DNA of 64,000 nucleotides from positions 1 to 64,000 of the forward strand of contig WTJI01000001.1 in NCBI GenBank assembly GCA_011524905.1. The letters run 5' to 3'. Positions 52,481 through 60,946 of this stretch are shown in pieces (position 1 is the stretch's first letter; each line of letters begins with the position of its first letter). Below the pieces are notes generated by a model. That model was not told the origin of the DNA. It worked only from the letters and a program-made list of their open reading frames with translations, and did no database searches. This DNA comes from Flavobacteriales bacterium (lineage in GTDB: Bacteria > Bacteroidota > Bacteroidia > Flavobacteriales > Flavobacteriaceae). The position numbers and the translations under genes are program-made.

Positions 52481-52904
52481 GGGCTGTGTGTTGTTTCACG
52501 TGGAACATAGATAAATAGTAATCTTCTTTTTTTCGCATAATGGTGCGCTCATCTTTGGTTTTATCTTTAAACCCCACACAGTGAAGAACGGCATGTACTA
52601 TAAGCCTAAGGAACTCATTTTCAGTGTTTTGTTGTAGTTTTTTTGCGTTTTCTGTCGCCTGGGGTATAGATATATAGACTTCTGCTTCTAGGGTGGTTTC
52701 GTTGCTGTAGTCAAAAGTTATAACATCGGTATGGGTGTCATGACCTAAATAGGATTGGTTCTTTTGTAGCATGTCGACTCTATTCAAGAATGTAAACAGC
52801 AGAGTTGATATGTTTTTTTTATAATCTGCGGCAATGGTTTGCAAGAATAACGCAAGTTGATTCTCATTAAACGCAATTGGACTGTTTTCTAGCTTGAGTT
52901 TCAC
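52473..52904 (-). CDS. ybeY: Endoribonuclease YbeY (16S rRNA maturation)
   Basis: 143 residues. Zinc motif LIVHAVLHCVGFKD: two His of the HGxLHLxGYDH motif are kept and the third ligand position is Asp, a change I believe is frequent in Bacteroidota. The C-terminal MFHVKQ is encoded by the parS-like site. The start is GTG at 52904; a -7 box TATCTTTG (minus, 52916-52909) ends 4 bp before it, so the mRNA may be leaderless. Divergent from gltX. Confidence 0.9.
   Translation of the reverse strand: MKLKLENSPIAFNENQLALFLQTIAADYKKNISTLLFTFLNRVDMLQKNQSYLGHDTHTDVITFDYSNETTLEAEVYISIPQATENAKKLQQNTENEFLRLIVHAVLHCVGFKDKTKDERTIMRKKEDYYLSMFHVKQHTAHV
52492..52507. other. parS-like site (15/16) within ybeY
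   Basis: TGTTTCACGTGGAACA matches TGTTTCACGTGAAACA at 15 of 16 positions. On the minus strand it encodes the YbeY C-terminal residues MFHVKQ, so one sequence is both coding and, probably, a ParB-binding site. The mnmG start codon is 12 bp away. Confidence 0.85.
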
Positions 52905-52959
52905 TTTGCAAAGATATGGAACGATGGCAAACGAAATAGGATTATCTTTGAAACAAAAA

Positions 52960-54411
52960 ATGGAACGAGTACGCTTTGCGCCAAGCCCAACAGGACCCTT
53001 ACATATTGGGGGGGTTAGAACAGCCCTCTTTAACTATCTGTATGCGAAAAAAGAACAGGGAGTCTTTGTTGTGAGAATAGAAGACACCGATCGGGCGAGA
53101 TATGTAAAAGGCGCAGAGGAATACATCTTTGATGCTCTAAAATGGTTAAGCATTCCTGTTGACGAAAGCCCTGTACATGGAGGAATGTTCGGTCCTTACC
53201 GACAATCTGAACGAAAGGAAATATATAAAAAGTATGTACAGATTTTAATTAATAAAGGATATGCCTATTACGCATTTGATACAACAGAAACGTTGCAGAA
53301 AATGAGAGATGAGGCTGAGGCGAAAGGAGAGACATTTAAGTATGGAAAACATAACCGTGACAATCTAGATAATAGCTTATCTCTGGACGAGGAAGAGATA
53401 AAAAAGAAAGTTCTAAGGGAATCATATGTGGTACGCTTAAAAAATGTTGAGTCCGAATATATAGTTGCACGTGATTTACTGAGAGGAAAGGTGTCAGTAA
53501 AAGCTGATGAAATTGATGATAAAATTATCATGAAAGCAGATGGGATGCCAACGTATCATTTTGCTAATGTTGTGGATGATCATCTAATGAAAATTACAAC
53601 GGTTATAAGAGGTGAAGAATGGCTACCCTCCCTGGCTTTGCATACACTTATATATAAATATTTTGACTGGGAAAAGCCGAATTTTATTCATTTGCCTTTG
53701 ATTCTCAAGACTCAAGGAAAGGGTAAGCTATCCAAAAGAGATGGTGATAAGGGGGGGTTCCCTGTTTTTCCTTTGACTTGGGAAAACAGTGAGGGATTCA
53801 AGGAAAAAGGGTATTTAAGCGAGGGTGTTGTTAACTATATTTCTTTACTTGGGTGGAATTCTGGTGATGAGCAAGAGATCTTTGTCTTGGAAGAATTAAA
53901 GAATCGCTTCGGAATAGGTGGTTTACAGAAGGGGGGCGCCCGATTTGATATTAAAAAAGCAGAGTGGATAAACAGTCAACATTTGCAGCAACTCGATGCG
54001 AGGGAGATCATAAGGCGAATGGGCTTGGAAACCAATGAAAATTTGGAGTTAAGAGTTAACCTCATAAGAGAAAGAGCCAATACCATGATTGATATAGAAA
54101 AAATGCTAAAATGGTTTGATGAAACTCCAGCAACCTATGATAATAAAGTGATACAAAAATTTGACACTTTGTCTTGTAGGAATCTTCTTTCGCGGGTTCG
54201 TGAGCACTATATCAAAACCAGTCGATTGACAAAACAAGATTATGTTGAAATCCTAAATGAACTAGAGATAAAGATTGGAGAAGGTATGCAATGCCTCAGA
54301 CTATGCCTGTTTGGAGAGCTTATTGGTCCTGATTTGTTCGAGTTTATGGTTTTATTGGGAAAAGATGTAGTTTTAGAGAGAATCAACCGTTTGGAAAACA
54401 ATTTAATTTAA
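52960..54411 (+). CDS. gltX: Glutamate-tRNA ligase
   Basis: 483 residues from the ATG at 52960. APSPTGPLHIGGVRTALFN (HIGH region), EDTDRARYVKG and KLSKRDGDKGG (KMSKS-type). It charges tRNA-Glu; since glnS is also present, Gln-tRNA is made directly. A -7 box TATCTTTG at 52943-52950 excludes in-frame starts further upstream. AGA, AGG and ATA codons are more common here than I see in neighbouring genes; this may be drift and is not proof of transfer. Confidence 0.96.
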   Translation: MERVRFAPSPTGPLHIGGVRTALFNYLYAKKEQGVFVVRIEDTDRARYVKGAEEYIFDALKWLSIPVDESPVHGGMFGPYRQSERKEIYKKYVQILINKGYAYYAFDTTETLQKMRDEAEAKGETFKYGKHNRDNLDNSLSLDEEEIKKKVLRESYVVRLKNVESEYIVARDLLRGKVSVKADEIDDKIIMKADGMPTYHFANVVDDHLMKITTVIRGEEWLPSLALHTLIYKYFDWEKPNFIHLPLILKTQGKGKLSKRDGDKGGFPVFPLTWENSEGFKEKGYLSEGVVNYISLLGWNSGDEQEIFVLEELKNRFGIGGLQKGGARFDIKKAEWINSQHLQQLDAREIIRRMGLETNENLELRVNLIRERANTMIDIEKMLKWFDETPATYDNKVIQKFDTLSCRNLLSRVREHYIKTSRLTKQDYVEILNELEIKIGEGMQCLRLCLFGELIGPDLFEFMVLLGKDVVLERINRLENNLI

Positions 54412-54416
54412 TCGTA

Positions 54417-55340
54417 ATGGCATATATCATTTTATCTACACTCTTTGTTCTACTCGTATTATCTGGGCTATTTATTGTAAAACAACAAACTTCCGCAGTA
54501 ATTGAACGGTTTGGTCGGTTTATTGCCGTTAGAAACCCTGGTTTACATATTAAAATTCCTCTTATTGATAAAATTGCAGGACGGATAAGTCTGAGAGTGC
54601 TTCAATTGGATGTTATCGTTGAGACGAAGACGAAAGACGATGTGTTTGTTAAACTGAAAGTTTCTGTCCAGTATCGAGTAGTCCCATCAAAAGTATATGA
54701 AGCATTTTACAAGTTGGATTATCCTCAAGATCAAATAACATCTTATGTGTTTGATGTGGTGCGTGCGGTTGTACCGAAAATGAAATTAGATGATGTATTT
54801 GAAAAGAAAGATGAAATTGCTATTGCGGTAAAGGGTGAGTTGAATGATGCCATGATCAATTATGGGTATGATATCATTAAAACCCTAGTTACTGATATCG
54901 ATCCTGATGCAGAAGTGAAAACGGCAATGAATCGGATTAATGCTGCAGAAAGACAAAAAGTTGCCGCACAATATGAGGGAGATGCTGCGCGCATATTGAT
55001 TGTAGAGAAGGCAAAAGCCGAGGCCGAGAGCAAACGGTTACAGGGACAAGGGATAGCCGATCAGAGACGGGAAATAGCTCGGGGTCTAGAAGAATCAGTT
55101 GATGTACTCAACAATGTTGGAATTAACTCTCAAGAGGCGTCTGCTTTGATTGTTGTTACACAGCATTATGACACGCTACAATCTATAGGGGAAGAAACAA
55201 ACTCTAACCTTATATTATTGCCAAATTCACCACAAGCTGGTAGTGACATGTTAAACAATATGGTTGCCAGTTTTACAGCTAGTAACCAAATCGGTGAGGC
55301 TATGAAGGCACAAAACAAGAAAAATAAAGAAGAAAGATAA
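54417..55340 (+). CDS. SPFH/band-7 membrane protein (QmcA/HflC-like)
   Basis: 307 residues. One N-terminal transmembrane helix (2-22), the SPFH domain beginning TSAVIERFGRFIAVRNPGLHIKIP, and a C-terminal coiled coil (AERQKVAAQYEGDAARILIVEKAKAEAES). Closest in character to QmcA/paraslipin rather than HflC proper. These proteins form rings on membranes and influence protease FtsH or membrane microdomains. Starts 5 bp after gltX, so co-transcribed. One bp separates it from the convergent glnS stop. Confidence 0.88.
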   Translation: MAYIILSTLFVLLVLSGLFIVKQQTSAVIERFGRFIAVRNPGLHIKIPLIDKIAGRISLRVLQLDVIVETKTKDDVFVKLKVSVQYRVVPSKVYEAFYKLDYPQDQITSYVFDVVRAVVPKMKLDDVFEKKDEIAIAVKGELNDAMINYGYDIIKTLVTDIDPDAEVKTAMNRINAAERQKVAAQYEGDAARILIVEKAKAEAESKRLQGQGIADQRREIARGLEESVDVLNNVGINSQEASALIVVTQHYDTLQSIGEETNSNLILLPNSPQAGSDMLNNMVASFTASNQIGEAMKAQNKKNKEER

Positions 55341-55341
55341 G

Positions 55342-57012
55342 TTACTTCTTTGACCAACTGTCCCGTAAACCTACTGTTTTATTGAAAACCAAACTTGAAT
55401 TGGTGCTCATAGGATCCACTGTAAAGTAGCCTATACGCTGAAACTGAAAGGTGTCCTCCTTTTCGGCGTTTTTTATGTAGGGCTCAGCATAGGCGGTAGT
55501 GACAACATGAGAATCGGGGTTGATACAGTCCATGAAATCTTGCTCAGATTTATCTGGACTTTCGTGAAGAAAGAGACGATCATAAAGGTTTACTTTAATG
55601 GGTTGAGCATGTGGTTGGGAAACCCAATGTAATGTGCCTTTAACTTTACGTTGACTCGCCGCGGATCCTGACCCACTTTTACTTTCGGGATCATAAGTAC
55701 AAAGAATCTCGGTTATCTCTCCCTTTTCGTTTTTTATAACAGATTCTCCCTTTATGATGTAAGCATTTTTTAGACGTACTTCTTTGCCAATTGTTAAACG
55801 GAAAAATTTGCGATTGGCTTCTTCCTTGAAATCTTCTTTTTCAATATAAAGGTGTTTTGAAAATGGTATATTTCGGCTACCAGCTGATGAATCTTCTGGA
55901 TTAAGATCACCCACTACTTCCTCAACTAATTTTTCAGGAAAATTGGTAATGGTTAGTTTTACTGGATTCATAACGACATGAAGTCGTGGAGCAATTTCAT
56001 TGAGATGCTCACGAACACAGAACTCTAATAAACCAACGTCTATAACATTCTCTCTTTTTGATATGCCTGCTGTTGTAACAAATTTATGAAGTGATGCTGG
56101 TGTATAACCACGCCGTCTTAATCCTGATATGGTCGGCATACGGGGATCGTCCCAGCCAGCGACAATTCCTTTCTCTATCAATTTTGCAAGTTTTCGTTTA
56201 CTTGTTACGGTATAAGAAAGATTGAGACGGGAGAATTCACGTTGTTTGGGGCGTAACCCCTTCAATGGTTCTAAGGTGTTTAAAAACCAATCATAGAGCT
56301 CCCGGTGCGGTTTAAATTCTAGTGTACACAATGAGTGTGAAATTTGTTCAATATAATCAGACTCTCCGTGTGTCCAATCATACATTGGGTAGACAAACCA
56401 CTGATTTTCAGTACGATGATGTGGTTCAAAAAGAATACGGTACATAACTGGATCACGAAGGAGCATGTTAGGTGAGGCCATATCGATTTTTGCTCGTAAA
56501 ACATGAGATCCTTCTTCATGTTTGCCTGCGGCCATTTCTTCAAACAATGTGCGATTTTCTGCTGTAGATCTGTTTCTGAATGGACTTTCTGTGCCTGCAC
56601 GAGTTGGTGTACCTTTTTGACTTGCTATGGCTTCAGAATCTTGTGAATCAACATAAGCCAGACCCTTATCTATAAGTTCTAATGCCCACTCGAATAGTTG
56701 TTCAAAATAGTCAGAAGCATAAACTTCCTTGTCCCATTGAAAACCGAGCCAGGAAATATCCTTTTTTATGGCATCCACAAAATCTTTACTTTCCTTAACA
56801 GGATTGGTATCATCAAAACGAAGGTTGACGGGTGCTTGAAATTTTTTACCAAGTCCAAAATTTAGACAAATGGCTTTGACGTGTCCTATGTGCAAATACC
56901 CGTTGGGTTCAGGAGGAAAACGAAACCGGAGTTGATCTGATGAATAATTTTGATTCAGATCATCAACAATGAGTTGCTCAATAAAGTTGTTTCCTTTAGT
57001 ATTTTCTGACAT
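55342..57012 (-). CDS. glnS: Glutamine-tRNA ligase
   Basis: 556 residues. FPPEPNGYLHIGHVKAICLN (HIGH), VTSKRKLAKLIEKGIV (KMSKS position) and GWDDPRMPTISGLRRRGYTP are the GlnRS signature; the C-terminal beta-barrel anticodon domain is present. It charges tRNA-Gln with glutamine. A -7 box TATCTTTG (minus, 57034-57027) lies about 14 bp before the ATG. Confidence 0.97.
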   Translation of the reverse strand: MSENTKGNNFIEQLIVDDLNQNYSSDQLRFRFPPEPNGYLHIGHVKAICLNFGLGKKFQAPVNLRFDDTNPVKESKDFVDAIKKDISWLGFQWDKEVYASDYFEQLFEWALELIDKGLAYVDSQDSEAIASQKGTPTRAGTESPFRNRSTAENRTLFEEMAAGKHEEGSHVLRAKIDMASPNMLLRDPVMYRILFEPHHRTENQWFVYPMYDWTHGESDYIEQISHSLCTLEFKPHRELYDWFLNTLEPLKGLRPKQREFSRLNLSYTVTSKRKLAKLIEKGIVAGWDDPRMPTISGLRRRGYTPASLHKFVTTAGISKRENVIDVGLLEFCVREHLNEIAPRLHVVMNPVKLTITNFPEKLVEEVVGDLNPEDSSAGSRNIPFSKHLYIEKEDFKEEANRKFFRLTIGKEVRLKNAYIIKGESVIKNEKGEITEILCTYDPESKSGSGSAASQRKVKGTLHWVSQPHAQPIKVNLYDRLFLHESPDKSEQDFMDCINPDSHVVTTAYAEPYIKNAEKEDTFQFQRIGYFTVDPMSTNSSLVFNKTVGLRDSWSKK

Positions 57013-57083
57013 AGGATAATTTTTTGCAAAGATATTATAAACTCTATATCAGTTAACTTTTCGAAAGCCTATATATTTGAACC

Positions 57084-57467
57084 ATGGGAAAAATCCATGT
57101 ACATAATATTAGAGCCTATGCCTTTCACGGTTGTATGGAAGAAGAATCAAAGATTGGTACTGATTACAGAATTGATCTATCGGTTGATACTGATCTGTCG
57201 CTGTCTGCTGCAACAGACGAACTGAAACATACCGTTGATTATGTTGCACTAACTGAAATAACGCTTGCAGAAATGAGAAAGAGAGCAAAATTGATTGAGG
57301 TGGTGTTATACCGTATTTGCGATCGTATTTTCAGAGAACATGTATCAGTTAAGAAGGTAGAAATTGAAATTGCAAAAAACAATCCACCTATAAATGCGAA
57401 TGTTGGTTCTGTTGCTGTTTCATTATCAATTAAAAGAAAAAATTGGGAACCCCAAGATAATCATTAA
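57084..57467 (+). CDS. folB: Dihydroneopterin aldolase
   Basis: 127 residues. IRAYAFHGCMEEESKIGTDYRIDL (conserved FolB start with pterin-binding residues), HTVDYVALTE and the C-terminal KVEIEIAKNNPPI. It splits dihydroneopterin to 6-hydroxymethyldihydropterin and glycolaldehyde for folate. A -7 box TATATTTG (57072-57079) ends 4 bp before the ATG; the conserved N-terminus leaves no downstream start, so the mRNA is probably leaderless. Confidence 0.94.
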   Translation: MGKIHVHNIRAYAFHGCMEEESKIGTDYRIDLSVDTDLSLSAATDELKHTVDYVALTEITLAEMRKRAKLIEVVLYRICDRIFREHVSVKKVEIEIAKNNPPINANVGSVAVSLSIKRKNWEPQDNH

Positions 57468-57472
57468 ATTTG
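57443..57472 (+). promoter_or_regulatory. Promoter of tRNA-Cys, inside the 3' end of folB
   Basis: TTG (57443-57445), 19 bp, TAAATTTG (57465-57472). The -7 box begins with the folB stop codon (57465-57467). The predicted start lies a few bases before the tRNA 5' end at 57483. Confidence 0.6.
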
Positions 57473-57482
57473 CGTTTAGTAA

Positions 57483-57553
57483 GGCACCATGGCCGAGTGG
57501 CTAGGCAGAGCTCTGCAAAAGCTTGTACAGCGGTTCGAATCCGCTTGGTGCCT
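57483..57553 (+). tRNA. tRNA-Cys(GCA)
   Basis: Cloverleaf with acceptor GGCACCA/TGGTGCC, anticodon GCA at 57515-57517 in the loop CTGCAAA, T-loop TTCGAAT and discriminator U73 typical of cysteine tRNAs. CCA is not encoded. Followed by a terminator. Confidence 0.96.
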
Positions 57554-57560
57554 CAATTAG

Positions 57561-57586
57561 ATCCCAAGTTTATCTTGGGATTTTTA
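57561..57586 (+). terminator. Rho-independent terminator after tRNA-Cys
   Basis: Stem ATCCCAAG/CTTGGGAT (8 bp) with loop TTTAT, followed by TTTTATT, 7 bp after the tRNA. Confidence 0.85.
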
Positions 57587-58279
57587 TTGCATTTCAATTA
57601 CTCTCCCACCTATACTTTCTTTGGAGACTAATTTTTTTGGTTGACCATGCACCCTAATTGTTGCATTTAAACTGGCTTTAGCATCAATCAGTTGAGAGAC
57701 ATTTACATAAACGATGCCGCCTAAAGAAGCTTTAACATCAGCTTGCTCTGTAAGCAACTGATCTGCTTCGCATGCTGCTCCAGAACTTGTACTAATAATA
57801 ACATTTTTAGCCCTTCCTTTTGGAAACAACTTAGACCCTGACTGTACTTTCGCACTAAACTTATCTAAATCCAGCGCAATCTCTGCTCGTGCTCCTTCTT
57901 GGAGAACAATAGATAAACTGGTTTGCTTTATTGTGGCCGCACTGGTCAATTGGGAACCTTGACTAAGATCAATAAAGTCAAGGGGTTGGGAGTGATATAT
58001 TGTAATCTGTGTTTGAAGTTTTTGCAATAAACTCTCAATACCTAATCTTAATTTTAATGTATTCCCCTTCAAGACACTTACAACTTCCTCTGGTGCTTCA
58101 CTTTTTATAATTAAGCTATCTCCTTTAGATCGTGTTAATTGAACAGCAATACCAGAATAGATTTTGAGATTGTCAAAAGGAGTAAGAACAACCTTTTTTG
58201 TTGCAAGGGGTTTGGTTTGATTTTCCTGCGCAAAACAAAAAAAGGAGAAAAGAAGAAGAAAATAAGAAAGCCACTTCAT
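57584..58279 (-). CDS. GIN-domain (DUF2807) protein, periplasmic
   Basis: 231 residues. Signal peptide ending FCFAQ. The body is a repetitive beta-helix-like domain: TPFDNLKIYSGIAVQLT, DSLIIKSEAPEEVVSVL, GSQLTSAATIKQTSLSIVL, the head-GIN/DUF2807 pattern common in Bacteroidota. Function unknown. Its 3' end abuts the tRNA-Cys terminator, which on the minus strand also forms a hairpin. Confidence 0.84.
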   Translation of the reverse strand: MKWLSYFLLLFSFFCFAQENQTKPLATKKVVLTPFDNLKIYSGIAVQLTRSKGDSLIIKSEAPEEVVSVLKGNTLKLRLGIESLLQKLQTQITIYHSQPLDFIDLSQGSQLTSAATIKQTSLSIVLQEGARAEIALDLDKFSAKVQSGSKLFPKGRAKNVIISTSSGAACEADQLLTEQADVKASLGGIVYVNVSQLIDAKASLNATIRVHGQPKKLVSKESIGGRVIEMQ

Positions 58280-58310
58280 GAGAATGTTTTTTGTTAATGT
58301 ATTAATTATT

Positions 58311-60467
58311 TTAAGCTAGTACAAAGTCGAGTTGTCTTTTTATAATATTTGCAGACTTGACTAATATCCGAATGGGGTCGCCTAAAATGAATTGATTATT
58401 AGTTCGCTGACCTATCATGGCATGTTGCTGATCATCGAAATAATAATAATCTCCATCTAAGTCACGAATATTAATCATGCCTTCACATTTATTACTGATT
58501 AATTCTACATAGAGACCTCTCTCTGTTACACCTGAGATAATTCCATCAAACGCTTGTCCTACCTTATCTTCCATAAATTTTACTTGCATGAATTTTATAG
58601 AATCCCTTTCGGCTTTGGTTGCTAGTTGTTCTCTTTGTGAAGTGTGAATACATGCTTCTTCCAATAATTCAGCATTTACTTTATCGCCGCCATTAAGATA
58701 ATAGTCCAAAAGCCGATGAACCAAAACGTCAGGGTATCTCCGAATGGGTGAAGTAAAGTGGCTGTAGTAGTCGAAACCTAATCCATAATGGCCAATATTT
58801 TCTGTTGTATAAACTGCTTTACTCATACAGCGTAAGGTCAACGTATCGATCATATTTTGCTCTTTACTACCATGACTTTCTTTTAATAAAGCATTGATCT
58901 CATGATTCACATGCTTGGCATTCGCATTAAATCGATAACCAAAGGATCCAACAACATGCTGCAAATTGTTAAGCTTATCCAAGTCGGGTTCGTCATGTAC
59001 ACGGTAAACAAAATGTTTTGTTGGTTTTTGTTTCCCAATAAAAGACGCAACAGAACGATTGGCCAAAAGCATAAACTCTTCAATTAATTGGTGAGCAGCT
59101 TTGGATTCCTTAAAATAAACGGACTCAGGTTGGTTCTCATCATCTAAACGAAACTGTATTTCTTTTCTATCAAATGATATGGCTCCTTTATTCAAACGTT
59201 TGGTTCTATATCGCTGAGCGAGTTGATTTAATGTTATTAGCGCTTCGTAGAGAGGTGGCTCGATTGTGTATGAAGATTGGGTCAATGATACTGAAGCATC
59301 TACATTAGGTTGTTCTGTTTCTAATATATGTTGAACTTCTTCATAGGCAAAACGATGGTTGGATCGTATTACCGTTCGCCCAAACCATTCTTTTTTGATA
59401 ACCCCCTGGCCGTCGATATAAAAAACTGCAGAATAAGTCAGCTTGTCTTCATGAGGACGAAGCGAACACAACCCATTTGATAAGCTTTCAGGTAACATCG
59501 GTACGACCCTATCAACCAGGTAAACAGAAGTACCACGGTGATATGCCTCGTCATCAATAATTGATTCTTCATCCACATAGTGGGATACATCAGCAATATG
59601 GATGCCTATCTCAAATAAATCGTCAGAAATAACATGAAAAGATAAAGCATCATCAAAGTCTTTTGCTGTTATCGGATCAATGGTACAGGTTAATTTATTT
59701 CTAAAATCTTTGCGTTTACTGATTTCTTCTTTCGGTATTTCTTTTGGGATGCGTTCGGCTTCTTTTTCTATCTCTTCTTCAAAATAGGCAGGCAGATTAT
59801 AATCTAAGAGAATAGTGTGCATTTCTGTTTCCAGAGAACCTGGTTTTCCAAGCACGCGAGATATTTTTCCATTAGGAGAGCTAGCATGCGGTGGCCAATC
59901 AACAAATGCTACTTCGACACGGTCTCCATCACGATAGTTACCCATTTTTTCTGGGGAAATAAAAAAGTCAGTATACATTTTTGGACCCTGTGTCAAAACA
60001 AAGCCAAAGTCTTTTTGGCGTTGAAAAGTGCCGACAAAACTTGTTTTAAATCTTTCTATGATGTTAACGATCTCACCCTCACGCCTTCCATTCTTTTTCC
60101 TTTTAAAAAAATAAGCTTTAACACGATCTCCATGAAAACCAGTGCATAAGTTTTTTCGTGCCACAAAGATGTCTTCCTCCTCATTCAGAACAACATAACC
60201 GTTACCACTTCCTGTTATTTCTAAAACACCTTCAACAAAATGCTGTCCACTACTATTCCACTGAAAAGCGCCCTTTGTATTTTCGATGAGTTTTTTATCC
60301 GTCTTTAACTGTTGTAACGTACGAATAATTGTGTTTCGACCTTGAGTGCTTTTAACACCGAGTATAGCAGAAAGCTGTTTGTAGTTATAGATTTTCGTTG
60401 GGTTTTCGCGGAAATGCTTGAGAAGGCGACGATAGAAAAGTTTTATGTTTTTTTTCTTTTTTGACAT
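58311..60467 (-). CDS. rnr: Ribonuclease R
   Basis: 718 residues from the ATG at 60467. N-terminal winged helix (about 10-65), cold-shock domains, the RNB catalytic domain with TIDPITAKDFDDALSF (Mg2+-binding Asp residues) and a C-terminal S1 domain (about 620-700). A 3'-to-5' exoribonuclease for structured RNA. It is transcribed away from the AT-rich gap on its right. Confidence 0.96.
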   Translation of the reverse strand: MSKKKKNIKLFYRRLLKHFRENPTKIYNYKQLSAILGVKSTQGRNTIIRTLQQLKTDKKLIENTKGAFQWNSSGQHFVEGVLEITGSGNGYVVLNEEEDIFVARKNLCTGFHGDRVKAYFFKRKKNGRREGEIVNIIERFKTSFVGTFQRQKDFGFVLTQGPKMYTDFFISPEKMGNYRDGDRVEVAFVDWPPHASSPNGKISRVLGKPGSLETEMHTILLDYNLPAYFEEEIEKEAERIPKEIPKEEISKRKDFRNKLTCTIDPITAKDFDDALSFHVISDDLFEIGIHIADVSHYVDEESIIDDEAYHRGTSVYLVDRVVPMLPESLSNGLCSLRPHEDKLTYSAVFYIDGQGVIKKEWFGRTVIRSNHRFAYEEVQHILETEQPNVDASVSLTQSSYTIEPPLYEALITLNQLAQRYRTKRLNKGAISFDRKEIQFRLDDENQPESVYFKESKAAHQLIEEFMLLANRSVASFIGKQKPTKHFVYRVHDEPDLDKLNNLQHVVGSFGYRFNANAKHVNHEINALLKESHGSKEQNMIDTLTLRCMSKAVYTTENIGHYGLGFDYYSHFTSPIRRYPDVLVHRLLDYYLNGGDKVNAELLEEACIHTSQREQLATKAERDSIKFMQVKFMEDKVGQAFDGIISGVTERGLYVELISNKCEGMINIRDLDGDYYYFDDQQHAMIGQRTNNQFILGDPIRILVKSANIIKRQLDFVLA

Positions 60468-60482
60468 AAATGAAAATCTCAA

Positions 60483-60946
60483 GCTAAGTTACGTTTTTAT
60501 CGTCTCGTTATTTGTACGCTTTTCAACAGTTATAACATATATAAACAACATTCTTTTTATAAATTTTAAAATAATGCTGTATATGATGTAATGTTAATTA
60601 TTGGTATAACTTTTATAAAATTTTTTGGATTAAAAAAATGTACCTTTATATCAACGATGTGTAAGGAGTAGATTTAAAATTAAAGTGTTGTCTATCAGAC
60701 TATCATGTTAATTATCAACAGTTGTTTATTTCATAAAAAGTTCAAAAAGAATAATTGAATTGATTTGCTTTTTAGTGAACAAACTCAAAATGCATGTAAA
60801 AAAAAAGACAATAAAAAATAAATAAAAATAAGAGTAGTATAGACGTTTTGACTACCTAAAAAAGTAGTTAAATAAACCAAAAAAACTTTTCTTTTTTATC
60901 CACAATTTATCTAAACGATACCAAACTTTTCTTAACAACAACAATA
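60483..60946. other. AT-rich rnr-rpiB intergenic region; candidate replication origin
   Basis: A 0.46-kb gap, strikingly AT-rich with A- and T-runs, between divergent rnr and rpiB, without an open frame of note. It has one exact DnaA box TTATCCACA (60896-60904), one single-mismatch copy TTATCAACA (60712-60720), and a two-mismatch copy TTTTCAACA (60520-60528). The 9-mer TCAACAGTT occurs twice (60523 and 60716). Two parS-like sites lie 8-10 kb to the left and rnpA lies 1 kb to the right. An oriC role is inference; promoter content for rnr and rpiB is the plain alternative. Confidence 0.4.
60896..60904 (+). promoter_or_regulatory. DnaA box TTATCCACA
   Basis: Exact match to the consensus DnaA box, in the AT-rich region 43 bp before rpiB. 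A single 9-mer can occur by chance, so its weight comes from the context. Confidence 0.55.
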
